A DNA stretch of 64,000 bases from Murdochiella massiliensis. Its GTDB lineage: Bacteria > Bacillota > Clostridia > Tissierellales > Peptoniphilaceae. The notes beneath the pieces are model-generated. The model did not search any database and was not told where the DNA came from. It saw only the letters and a list, made by a program, of their open reading frames with translations. This document shows, piece by piece, positions 34,156 to 43,421 of this stretch; the stretch's first letter is position 1; every line of letters begins with the position of its first letter. The position numbers and the translations under genes are program-made. The DNA is taken from positions 248,001-312,000 of the forward strand of contig NZ_FIZW01000001.1 in the NCBI RefSeq assembly GCF_900059565.1, in the 5' to 3' direction.

Positions 34156-35010
34156 ATGAATAGCAAATATTTTGTGCGTCTTCTCGGCATTTTCGCTCTC
34201 TCCTTCATTTTGATGGCCTGTGGAAAGGAAACAGCTCCGGTATCTAGTGAAAGCTCATCTTCGGAGAGCAGTGTCGTTGAGGAAACCAGTGAGGAAATCA
34301 CGAGCCTTCGTCATGGCACCATTACACTGGTTGAAGACGGTTTTGATCAAAAGGTAAAGGAACTACAGGAGCGCAATGCGGATGTCGTGGGGTGGATTTC
34401 CCTTGACGGTACGCCGAATGCATATCCTTTACTCTATTCCGGAGACAATGATTTTTATTTACGAAGAAATATTGACAAGGAATACGAGCTCTATGGTATT
34501 CCGTACATGGATATGGAAAATACGCCGAAGATGACCGATCAGAATACGGTGTTGTATGGTCATATGCCAGATTTCGGCGGATTGGAACAATTCGGCGTCC
34601 TGCGTCATTATCTGCATCAGGACTATACCGATACCGCTCCGAAAACGGTTACCATAACGACCAATTACGGTATTTTCACCTATCGTCTGTTTGCTGTTCG
34701 CAAAGTGGAGGCCGATGCTCCGTATCGGTTCGCCAATATGTCTGAGGAAGAGTATGCGAAATTGCTGAAAGATACCGTTGATGAAAATATGATTGATTTT
34801 GACTATCCTCAACCGGTGACAACAAAGGAACGCATCTTAACGCTTTCCACCTGTACGGAAGAAGGCGACGATGCCTACCGTCTTGCCTTTGTCGGCGTAT
34901 TGGATAAAGCGGAATTGACACCGGAAGCGTTTGAAGAAGCAAAAGTATTCTATGGTACGGGAGCGGAACAGGCTCCGGAAGACAGCGCTTCAAGCGCAGT
35001 ATCGCAGTAA
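34156..35010 (+). CDS. Class B sortase with lipoprotein signal
   Basis: A 284-residue transpeptidase. The first 22 residues form a lipoprotein signal with lipobox LMAC, followed by a Ser/Glu-rich linker. The sortase B domain (about 75-265) has His136 in 'LYGHMPDFG', catalytic Cys233 in 'TLSTCTEE' and Arg242 in 'YRLAFVG'. Sortase B enzymes attach surface proteins to peptidoglycan. Most sortases are held by a membrane helix rather than a lipid, so the lipobox is unusual. A second class B sortase follows 37 bases later. No substrate with an NPQTN or LPXTG-like signal was seen. Confidence 0.9.
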   Translation: MNSKYFVRLLGIFALSFILMACGKETAPVSSESSSSESSVVEETSEEITSLRHGTITLVEDGFDQKVKELQERNADVVGWISLDGTPNAYPLLYSGDNDFYLRRNIDKEYELYGIPYMDMENTPKMTDQNTVLYGHMPDFGGLEQFGVLRHYLHQDYTDTAPKTVTITTNYGIFTYRLFAVRKVEADAPYRFANMSEEEYAKLLKDTVDENMIDFDYPQPVTTKERILTLSTCTEEGDDAYRLAFVGVLDKAELTPEAFEEAKVFYGTGAEQAPEDSASSAVSQ

Positions 35011-35047
35011 ACTCAGCGTCCGTCAGAGATGAAGGTAATGGAGAAGA

Positions 35048-35941
35048 ATGATGAAAAAATGGTTGCGGCGCATCATCCAAGGAATATTGCTCATGGTGAT
35101 GGCGTTTAGTATCGTTGAAATTGGCTCCTATCTTTGGGAAAGACAACATTCCAATTCTCAGCTTTCGCAGATCAACCAGCAGCTGTCCGATTTAACCATA
35201 CCACCGGCAGCTTCCGTCGGCTCGTCAGAGGGTAATAAAGAGGAGCTTGTGGATTATGTTGCATTGATGAAAAGGCTAAAAGCGATGAATAAGGATACGG
35301 TGGCCTATATCACGATTTATGGATCCGAAAATCGCTATCCGGTATTGCAGGCGGAGGATAATGATTATTATCTGCGGCGAGGAATTGATGAGCAGTATAG
35401 CATTCAGGGCATTCCTTTCATGGATTATCAAAACAATCCTAATTTGACGGATCAGAATACCGTTCTTTATGGACACATGATGTATTACGGCGATGAGATG
35501 TTCGGTGTGCTGAAACATTTTTTCGATCAAAAGTATGCTGACGAGAGTGAGAAGCTGTTCACATTAACGAACGAGAGGGGGGTATACACCTATCGGATTT
35601 TTTCGATTCGTCAGCCCCTCGCTACTGACCCCTATCGCTATCCCAACTTGGAAGAAGAGAAGTTTCTGGGCAATCTGCAACAGGATTTGGCACAATCCGA
35701 GACTAACTTTCACTTTGATGGGACGCTCTCTCCACATGATCGCGTCGTGACCCTCTCCACCTGTACGACCAATCAGGATGAAGAAAGAAGGATTGCCGTG
35801 GTGGGAGTGTTAGTGAAAATGGAAAGTAAAGAACGCACAATTACGCGTGAAGAAGTGATCGACGAACAGGGAAATGGCGGATGGGGCAAAGCGGACGAAT
35901 CATCCGCCGAAAAGAATGAAAGACAGGTAATTAGCGAATAA
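35048..35941 (+). CDS. Class B sortase with membrane anchor
   Basis: A 297-residue sortase. A basic start ('MMKKWLRRIIQ') and a hydrophobic helix near residues 10-27 anchor it. The class B domain has His143 ('LYGHMMYYG'), Cys239 ('TLSTCTTN') and Arg248. Its layout ('AEDNDYYLRRGIDEQYSIQG', 'NLTDQNTVLYGHM') closely parallels the preceding sortase, suggesting an old duplication. The C-terminal tail is charged. A hairpin terminator follows, so the pair ends the operon. Target proteins are outside the window or unrecognised. Confidence 0.9.
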   Translation: MMKKWLRRIIQGILLMVMAFSIVEIGSYLWERQHSNSQLSQINQQLSDLTIPPAASVGSSEGNKEELVDYVALMKRLKAMNKDTVAYITIYGSENRYPVLQAEDNDYYLRRGIDEQYSIQGIPFMDYQNNPNLTDQNTVLYGHMMYYGDEMFGVLKHFFDQKYADESEKLFTLTNERGVYTYRIFSIRQPLATDPYRYPNLEEEKFLGNLQQDLAQSETNFHFDGTLSPHDRVVTLSTCTTNQDEERRIAVVGVLVKMESKERTITREEVIDEQGNGGWGKADESSAEKNERQVISE

Positions 35942-35974
35942 TCGCGCTCACAAAAAAGAAAGTAGGAAATAGGG

Positions 35975-36008
35975 AAGCGGGGTCGAATGGCTCCGCTTTA
36001 AAATTATT
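35975..36008 (+). terminator. Terminator after the sortase pair
   Basis: AAGCGGGG (35975-35982) pairs with CTCCGCTT (35991-35998), one pair being G-T, followed by TTAAAATTATT. It separates the sortases from the groES promoter. Confidence 0.65.
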
Positions 36009-36018
36009 ACAGCAGGCC

Positions 36019-36081
36019 TTGAAATATATTCCTTTCTGCGGTATATTATATGTGTTGGCACTCAAACGATGAGAGTGATAA
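36019..36081 (+). promoter_or_regulatory. groESL promoter with CIRCE operator
   Basis: TTGAAA (36019-36024) and TATATT (36042-36047) are 17 bases apart. Immediately after is a CIRCE element: TTGGCACTC (36055-36063), nine bases, GAGTGATAA (36073-36081). Each half has one mismatch to the consensus TTAGCACTC-N9-GAGTGCTAA. HrcA should repress here and release on heat or folding stress; hrcA itself is not in the window. Confidence 0.93.
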
Positions 36082-36100
36082 TAAAAAACAGGAGGATCTT

Positions 36101-36385
36101 ATGAAAATCAATCCAATCGGAGAGCGTATTGTCATTCATAAATTAGAAAAGGAAGAAACAACGGCGTCCGGCATCGTGTTGCCCTCGTCTGCGCAGGAAC
36201 AGCCGCAATATGCGGAAGTGGTAGCAATCAGCGATAAAATTTCCAGCCAGGATGAGTACAAAGATGCTGTGAAAATCGGCGACCGTGTCATTTATTCCAA
36301 ATACGCCGGAACTGACGTGAAGTTGGACGGTGAGGAATATATCGTAATTAAGATTGAGGACGTATTGGCCGTAGTTCGTGACTGA
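36101..36385 (+). CDS. groES: Co-chaperonin GroES
   Basis: A 94-residue heptameric lid of the GroEL chaperonin. Family stretches are 'INPIGERIVIHKLEKEETTA', the mobile loop 'ASGIVLPSSAQEQPQ', and 'DVKLDGEEYIVIK'. The ATG at 36101 follows AGGAGG; the upstream in-frame start at 36050 lies within the CIRCE promoter and is rejected. groEL begins 38 bases downstream, giving the classic operon. Confidence 0.97.
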   Translation: MKINPIGERIVIHKLEKEETTASGIVLPSSAQEQPQYAEVVAISDKISSQDEYKDAVKIGDRVIYSKYAGTDVKLDGEEYIVIKIEDVLAVVRD

Positions 36386-36395
36386 CGACGGCTAA

Positions 36396-38048
<1,653 letters not shown>

Positions 38049-38070
38049 AGCTTAGGCGACAAGAGCAAGA

Positions 38071-38117
38071 AAACTGCAACAGAGCGTGCTCACGCTTTGT
38101 TGCAGTTTTTATTTTTA
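38071..38117 (+). terminator. Terminator after groEL
   Basis: AACTGCAACA pairs with TGTTGCAGTT, with an inner AGCGT/ACGCT stem and then TTTTTATTTTT. A strong rho-independent terminator of the groESL operon. Confidence 0.92.
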
Positions 38118-38220
38118 TTGAATACAAGATGGAATTTCCTTGTTTTAGAGAGATGTTTCTTTCCCGTCTTATTCCTGAGACATCATGAATCATCCGTAAC
38201 ACAAGAAGAATGCAGCACTT

Positions 38221-38229
38221 TGATACAAT
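38221..38229 (+). promoter_or_regulatory. Possible extended -10 before the sigma-region-4-like gene
   Basis: TGATACAAT, an extended -10, lies about 90 bases before the start codon at 38320. The rest of the 200 bases after the groEL terminator shows nothing else that I recognise, apart from a purine-rich AAAGGAGG before the ATG. Confidence 0.4.
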
Positions 38230-38319
38230 GAGCTCACCACCGGATTCCGGGCGGATCCGAGATGAGAAAAAAATGACACACAGAGAACCTTCTCCACAGG
38301 GGGAAGAAAGGAGGATAAG

Positions 38320-38832
38320 ATGACTTCTTCTTGGACGGGAAATGAGTCGCGTATTCGTATGCATATTATTGATTTACTGTCCCGATATAAAGTAAATCAG
38401 GAAAAATTGGAACGTTATCGTGATGATGAACTTGTTCGCGAATGGCAAGCAGGCGAGGACTATCTTGCCTCTTTGGCTCCTCCGACGCCGCCAAAAGAAC
38501 AGAACGAACTTTGCCCGGACTTGCCTCCGCTGACTTTTCTTTTGGAGCTGGAACGACGCCAGTTCTTTTCCACGATGGAGCGATTAAAAATTGAAGTGCA
38601 ATTGGTCAAACTGCTTTTACTTCACTTATCGGATGAAGACGTTGAATTGTTGACAAATCGCTATTATAAAGGGTATTCCATTTCACGCGTTTGCTCCGAA
38701 ATGTTTTTTTCACGCAGCACGTTTTATCGGCGTCATGAAGAAATTTTAGATAAACTGGTCGCCTACTATGATGCCATCTTTCCGTATTCCCTGGATGCTG
38801 AAACTGAACCTCCGGAACAAGAGAAGGGCTGA
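38320..38832 (+). CDS. Small helix-turn-helix protein resembling sigma-70 region 4 or phage ArpU/RinA-type regulators
   Basis: A 170-residue protein that I cannot place in a named family. The C-terminal half looks like a sigma region 4 HTH: 'LSDEDVELLTNRYYKGYSI' followed by 'VCSEMFFSRSTFYRRHEEIL', a recognition-helix-like pattern. The N-terminal half is helical and charged, with a Pro-rich break ('APPTPPKEQNE'). No sigma region 2 is present, so it is not a full sigma factor. A strong AAAGGAGG supports expression. The role is unknown. Confidence 0.7.
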   Translation: MTSSWTGNESRIRMHIIDLLSRYKVNQEKLERYRDDELVREWQAGEDYLASLAPPTPPKEQNELCPDLPPLTFLLELERRQFFSTMERLKIEVQLVKLLLLHLSDEDVELLTNRYYKGYSISRVCSEMFFSRSTFYRRHEEILDKLVAYYDAIFPYSLDAETEPPEQEKG

Positions 38833-38842
38833 TTTTCTCCCC

Positions 38843-38870
38843 TTTTCAATTTTCTATTTTTTGGTATCCT
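38843..38870 (+). promoter_or_regulatory. Possible promoter of the response-regulator gene
   Basis: TTTTCA (38843-38848) and TATCCT preceded by TGG (38865-38870) are 16 bases apart, 27 bases before the start codon. Confidence 0.45.
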
Positions 38871-38896
38871 AATAGAGGAGAATTGAAGGGGGCGCT

Positions 38897-39643
38897 ATGC
38901 AGCTTTTACTTATTCATCCGGATCGGGAAATATTGGAAGACTTGTCCGAAGCATTTCGTTATGACGGCTATGAGGTGTTTTCTGCCTCCACATTAAAACG
39001 AGCCCGAGAAATTTTGCTTGCGCAGAAGGTGGACATGACCATTCTGACGGATGAGGTGGAAGATGGCAACGTGCTGGACTTTTTTGCCGTTCTCGAGGAG
39101 GCCAATGCGTTACCGGCGATGCTTTTAACGCGATCGCCATCGGTAAAACACATCGTCCTTTTATTGGAGTACGGATACCAGGAAGTCGTTCGCTATCCCA
39201 TGGATATTTTGGAAGTGAAAGCCCGTGTCCGGGCGCTTTTGCGTCAACAACCCGTCACCGTGAAGGTCACCGATGACCCTTTTACGATGGAACTTTACGG
39301 GTTGCATATTGATATGATTCATCGTGTTCTTCGCCGTGAAGACAGGAGTGTGCAACTGACCAGCAAAGAATTCGAGGTAATGTTAGTGCTGATTCGCGAG
39401 AAAGGACAGGTGCTTACTCGATCCGATTTAGCACGCGAATTGTGGTCGGAAACCGATGACGTCCATGAGCGTAATATCGATGTTTACGTGCGCCGCCTAC
39501 GCGAAAAATTGAGTACTCTCGGCATGGATGATCTTGTCGCTACAAAATGGGGCGAAGGTTATCTTTTGCGCTCCGTGGATCCTCTGCACGGGAATGCGAT
39601 GGAAATGACACGCGTCTCGGGACAACGTGTCGATGAACTGTAG
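38897..39643 (+). CDS. OmpR-type response regulator with degenerate receiver
   Basis: A 248-residue regulator. Residues 1-115 have the receiver fold, but key residues are missing. The acidic pair after strand 1 is replaced by His-Pro ('LLIHPDRE'). The phospho-acceptor position in 'MTILTDEVED' aligns with Thr51, with Asp52 next to it. The strand-5 Lys is Tyr ('RYPMD'). Residues 135-235 are a winged helix ('LTSKEFEVMLVLIREKGQV', 'RNIDVYVRRLREKL'). No histidine kinase is adjacent. It probably acts without ordinary phosphorylation. Confidence 0.88.
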   Translation: MQLLLIHPDREILEDLSEAFRYDGYEVFSASTLKRAREILLAQKVDMTILTDEVEDGNVLDFFAVLEEANALPAMLLTRSPSVKHIVLLLEYGYQEVVRYPMDILEVKARVRALLRQQPVTVKVTDDPFTMELYGLHIDMIHRVLRREDRSVQLTSKEFEVMLVLIREKGQVLTRSDLARELWSETDDVHERNIDVYVRRLREKLSTLGMDDLVATKWGEGYLLRSVDPLHGNAMEMTRVSGQRVDEL

Positions 39644-39657
39644 AGAACTGAGGACTA

Positions 39658-40389
39658 ATGGTGACCATGCGTCTCGATAAATGGCTATCGCATCAAGGAT
39701 TGGGCTCGCGCAGAGAGGTCAATGCGCTCATCCGGTCCGGGAGAGTACAGGTAAACGGAAAGGTTGTCACCATACCGAAAACGGCCATCGCGGAAACCGA
39801 TCTCGTGCAGTGTGATACACAGGCTATTCGCTATCAACAATATGTTTACTTTCTTTTGCACAAGCCGAAAGGTGTATTATCCGCAACGCGCGATCGACGT
39901 CAAACGGTTTTAGACCTTCTTCGTCCGGAAGACCGTCTTCGTCCGCTTTTTCCCGTCGGCCGATTGGATCGGGATACAACGGGATTGGTTCTGTTGACAG
40001 ACGACGGAAGACTGGCCCATGCGCTCCTGTCTCCGCGCCGACACGTCGAAAAGGAATATTTTGTCGAAGTGGACATCCCGATTGATGAGACACTCATCAC
40101 GCGTTTTGCCGAAGGCATTCTCCTGCAACCGGAGAATATTCTTACCCGTCCGGCGCAATTGTCCATGCGTCAAGACGGTCGCGCAAGCGTGATCATTACC
40201 GAAGGCAAATATCATCAGGTTAAACGAATGTTTTCGGCGGGAAACCGCACGGTTCTCTCTTTACACCGCCACCGCATGGGACCGTTGGAACTGGATGATG
40301 ACCTGGCGGAAGGACAATACCGACCGTTAAACGAAGAAGAAATCGAACAGCTGCGCATTGCCGCAGGCCAACGCCCCGAAGGGGCTTAG
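39658..40389 (+). CDS. rRNA pseudouridine synthase (RsuA/RluB family)
   Basis: A 243-residue RNA-modifying enzyme. The N-terminal S4 domain ('MRLDKWLSHQGLGSRREVN') is followed by the catalytic domain with 'PVGRLDRDTTGLVLLTDDG', whose Asp is the nucleophile, and 'EGKYHQVKRMFSAGN'. The family modifies one uridine in 16S or 23S rRNA; which one cannot be told from motifs alone. The ATG at 39658 has GAGGA upstream, 15 bases after the regulator stop. The next gene begins 14 bases later. Confidence 0.93.
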   Translation: MVTMRLDKWLSHQGLGSRREVNALIRSGRVQVNGKVVTIPKTAIAETDLVQCDTQAIRYQQYVYFLLHKPKGVLSATRDRRQTVLDLLRPEDRLRPLFPVGRLDRDTTGLVLLTDDGRLAHALLSPRRHVEKEYFVEVDIPIDETLITRFAEGILLQPENILTRPAQLSMRQDGRASVIITEGKYHQVKRMFSAGNRTVLSLHRHRMGPLELDDDLAEGQYRPLNEEEIEQLRIAAGQRPEGA

Positions 40390-40402
40390 GAAGCGAAAAA
40401 AG

Positions 40403-40963
40403 ATGAGGAAGTACTATATCGCCGACTGTCATTTCGGCGATGAAGAAGTGATACGATTCAGCCATCGCCCCTTTGCCACGGTGGAGGAAATGGATGAAAC
40501 GATGATTGCCCGTTGGAACCGTACCGTAAAAATATCCGATGAAGTATACATTGTCGGGGACCTGATTCATCGTTGTCTCGAGCCGGAAAGGTACTTGGAG
40601 CGCTTAAACGGTCATTTGCATCTCATCCTCGGAAATCATGATCGCTGTATCGAAGATAATCCCTCGCTCCATCGTTACTTTGAGGAAATAACGTCCTACG
40701 CGGTTGTTTACGACCATCATCATCGCCTTGTGCTTTTTCATTATCCGATGCTGGAATGGGATGGCTATTATTACGGTACCTGGCATCTCTACGGTCACAT
40801 TCACAATCATCCTTCGCTCACGCAGGAGCGAACGAAGGAACTGCCCAAAGCGCTGAATTGCGGAGCGGATATTGTGGGCTATTGTCCGCGCACTTTTGAT
40901 GAATTGGTGGCGATCAACAAACGTGATTGTTATCGTTCCGAACGCCCGCAAGGTGCAGTGTAA
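40403..40963 (+). CDS. Calcineurin-like metallophosphoesterase
   Basis: A 186-residue enzyme with the metallophosphoesterase motifs 'YYIADCHFGD' (D-x-H), 'VYIVGDLIH' (GD), 'LILGNHDRC' (GNHD), 'LFHYPM' and 'LYGHIHNHP' (GHxH). This binuclear-metal set is complete. Small members often act on nucleotides or RNA, but the substrate is unknown. ATG 40403 follows AGGAAG; the in-frame start at 40358 lies inside the preceding gene. Confidence 0.9.
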   Translation: MRKYYIADCHFGDEEVIRFSHRPFATVEEMDETMIARWNRTVKISDEVYIVGDLIHRCLEPERYLERLNGHLHLILGNHDRCIEDNPSLHRYFEEITSYAVVYDHHHRLVLFHYPMLEWDGYYYGTWHLYGHIHNHPSLTQERTKELPKALNCGADIVGYCPRTFDELVAINKRDCYRSERPQGAV

Positions 40964-41013
40964 CGGTGTTTATTTCCATTCTCTAAGCATTATTTCAGGA
41001 TAATTGTTTTTCA

Positions 41014-41037
41014 GAGCGCGTCGATATCGGCGCGCTC
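41014..41037. terminator. Hairpin between convergent phosphoesterase and helicase genes
   Basis: GAGCGCG (41014-41020) pairs with CGCGCTC (41031-41037), and CGAT/ATCG continues the palindrome. T-rich flanks are modest on both sides. It overlaps the helicase stop codon and probably ends transcription from both directions. Confidence 0.6.
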
Positions 41038-42949
41038 ATTGTATTTTACGGCGCTCTCCCGCCAACTCATCAATAAATTGCGAATGCTTGACCGGACGAT
41101 CCCAGACCGCTTCTCGTCCCATCAATCGGAGCCGACGCTTCGCTCGAGTCATGCCGACATAAAATAAACGTCTCTCCTCTTCCAGCAAATCGGGATGGCC
41201 GGCAGCATTTGCTTCGAGCGCCAGCGAAGAGGGAAATTCCGTTTGGATGAGATCAATCAACCAAACGGTATCGTACTCCAAACCTTTTGCCCCATGGATT
41301 GTGGATAGAATGACCGGAAAAGACTGTGGGGAAGTCGAATCATCCGTTTTTTCGTCAAGATTTTTAGCCATTTCCTGCCGATCTGCCTGACTGCGCGCTT
41401 CCAGCTCACGCAGACGCCGACGAAAAGTGGGATACGTCTCACAATAGGAAGCACAGTCCTCCAACCATTCAATGAGGCGCGCTTCGATGGACACGGCGTT
41501 AGTACCGCGACGCGCGCGTTCTTTCAGAAACTCCTTATAACCGATTTCTTCGTAAAGGATGGCGATCGCCTGTTTTGGCATGGCAGTTTGCATACGCAAA
41601 AAAGCGTCTTCAAGAAATAACAGCCGCTCCTGGTAAAATGAACTTTGCGTCTCTTCGCAGGTAAGAAGCTGACGCCAGATCGTTTCTCCCGATGAAACCG
41701 GATCCAGTGCGCAAAGGAAGCTTTTTTTCAGAAATTGATTCATCTTATAGTAGATGCGTGAAAAGCAGGCGACGTCATAGGGATCCATGGATAAGGTAAA
41801 AAAATCAAAGATATCGTTTAATACCGGATGGTGAAAGTAGCGGGAGACGTCCGAACGCAACTGAAACGGAATTTTACGTCGATCCAGTGCATCCATCAGT
41901 GCCAGCGCGGACAGATTGTTCCGATATAACACCGCAACGCTGCCTTTTGCTTGCTCTTTAGGCAGGTCACGACATAATCGGTCAGTTTGCGCGCGAAGGG
42001 CATGGGTCAGAATGACCTGCGTTTTTTCGGTGCTTTCGGTCTCACTTTTTGCCGTTTTTCCATATCTCGCCGTATTTTCACGGATCAGTCCTGCGGAGAG
42101 ATTGACGATGTTTTTCGTGGAACGATAATTTTCCTGCATAAAGAGTACTTTGGTATCCGGAAAGAGCGTCCGGACGTTCAACAGATATTTCGGATCGGCT
42201 CCACGAAAACTGTAAATGGCCTGATCATCATCCGCAACGATGAAAATATTGTTTTCCGGCGCCGTAAGCAGATGCAGAATGCGCCATTGCACAAGTGAAG
42301 TATCCTGCGCTTCATCGACTTGATAGTAACGGTGTTTTTGTTGCCAGCGTTTGCGCATACTTTCTTCCTGATCCAGTAACTGCAAGGTTCGCCAGAGCAT
42401 ATCATCAAAATCGATCAGGTGGTGTTCACTTTTAAACTGTTGATACGCTTTTTGTAACGTTTCAAAACGGGAAAAGCGGATGGCGGTCTTTTTCTTGGCT
42501 TGCTCAGCGCTTTGTAACGTGTTTTTCATGAAACTGTCCAGGCGAAAGAAGTCGTTCTGTTCGTCTTCCGGCATGGGACGGTGAAAAAGCTGACGATAGA
42601 GCGCATCCACGATAAGATACTTATTGTAGGTATTCGAGGCTTCCAGTAATTCCATGCGGATATGCTTTTCGGCGGCGTACTCCCGCAAAATACGATAGCA
42701 GAAGGCATGGATGGTGGAAAAAACCGCGCGGTTATTCCCGTTTTCCGCCGTGTATCGGTTTTTCATGTCCATTGCCTGTTGCCTGGAAAAAGTGATGGAG
42801 GCGATGGTTTCCACCGGAACGCCCGACGCTTCCAGCTGACGAAGACGTTCCAGTAGGATCGTGGTTTTTCCCGCGCCGGGAACGGCAAGGACGAGACAGG
42901 GACCGTCACGATGAGCAATAGCTTGTTGTTGTGTGCGGGTAAAAATCAT
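41036..42949 (-). CDS. UvrD/PcrA-like superfamily 1 DNA helicase
   Basis: A 637-residue ATP-dependent helicase. Motifs: Walker A 'AVPGAGKTTILLERL', motif II 'YQVDEAQDTSLVQWR', motif III 'ADDDQAIYSFRGAD', motif V 'LSTIHGAKGLEYDTVWLID' and motif VI 'RRLFYVGMTRAKRRL'. It is shorter than typical PcrA (over 700 residues) and lacks the extended C-terminus. The start 'MIFTRTQQQAIAHRDG' follows GGGAGG; upstream in-frame codons to 43012 are not supported. A repair or replication-restart role is inferred. It is the only minus-strand gene between about 25 kb and the window end. Confidence 0.92.
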   Translation of the reverse strand: MIFTRTQQQAIAHRDGPCLVLAVPGAGKTTILLERLRQLEASGVPVETIASITFSRQQAMDMKNRYTAENGNNRAVFSTIHAFCYRILREYAAEKHIRMELLEASNTYNKYLIVDALYRQLFHRPMPEDEQNDFFRLDSFMKNTLQSAEQAKKKTAIRFSRFETLQKAYQQFKSEHHLIDFDDMLWRTLQLLDQEESMRKRWQQKHRYYQVDEAQDTSLVQWRILHLLTAPENNIFIVADDDQAIYSFRGADPKYLLNVRTLFPDTKVLFMQENYRSTKNIVNLSAGLIRENTARYGKTAKSETESTEKTQVILTHALRAQTDRLCRDLPKEQAKGSVAVLYRNNLSALALMDALDRRKIPFQLRSDVSRYFHHPVLNDIFDFFTLSMDPYDVACFSRIYYKMNQFLKKSFLCALDPVSSGETIWRQLLTCEETQSSFYQERLLFLEDAFLRMQTAMPKQAIAILYEEIGYKEFLKERARRGTNAVSIEARLIEWLEDCASYCETYPTFRRRLRELEARSQADRQEMAKNLDEKTDDSTSPQSFPVILSTIHGAKGLEYDTVWLIDLIQTEFPSSLALEANAAGHPDLLEEERRLFYVGMTRAKRRLRLMGREAVWDRPVKHSQFIDELAGERRKIQ

Positions 42950-43145
42950 CTTCTCTACGCCTCCCTGCTGTCGGATGTCCTTATTGTAACGGATATTGTG
43001 TTTTATCCGCATTCCTTTTCGGTGTAGCGCTGTTACACGAAATTTCCTTTTTTCCTTTGGCTGTCTTTTTCGGTATCTCTTTTGCCTGAGGAGTTCCTAT
43101 CAGACCGGATGCTTCCGGTTTATTTTGACAATCTAAAAGCGGATC

Positions 43146-43175
43146 TTGCCACAGGGAAACGGACTGTGGTACAAT
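43146..43175 (+). promoter_or_regulatory. Promoter of tRNA-Leu(CAA)
   Basis: TTGCCA (43146-43151) and TACAAT (43170-43175) are 18 bases apart; the -10 is preceded by TGG. Transcription would begin about ten bases before the tRNA. A further TTGACA lies at 43125. Confidence 0.75.
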
Positions 43176-43193
43176 GGGCAAGTCAAGTTTTGC

Positions 43194-43276
43194 GCTGGTG
43201 TGTCGGAATGGCAGACGAGGCAGACTCAAAATCTGTTGCTAGCAATAGCGTGTGGGTTCAAGTCCCACCACCAGCA
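43194..43276 (+). tRNA. tRNA-Leu (anticodon CAA)
   Basis: An 83-base class II tRNA. Acceptor GCTGGTG pairs with CACCAGC. The anticodon loop is CTCAAAA, the long variable arm is TGCTA/TAGCG, and the T loop is TTCAAGT. The discriminator is A and CCA is not encoded. It reads UUG codons. Confidence 0.95.
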
Positions 43277-43282
43277 TAGCGA

Positions 43283-43308
43283 AGAGCGGCCTCGGTCGCT
43301 CTTTTTTT
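43283..43308 (+). terminator. Terminator after tRNA-Leu(CAA)
   Basis: AGAGCG pairs with CGCTCT around an eight-base loop, followed by a run of seven T. Confidence 0.88.
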
Positions 43309-43421
43309 ATCCATCTGAAGGTAAGAAAGGATGATGGTGTTGGTCTCGACGGCAGCCCAACTTTGTGCCATTGTTTTCTATCAACTTTGCCTACGGGCAC
43401 AATCCACGAACGGAGGAAAGC

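Noticed and set aside
34156..35941. Pilus-type class C sortase role tied to the Tad locus
   Set aside because: Both enzymes have class B features and no LPXTG-type pilin is nearby; Tad pili do not need sortases.
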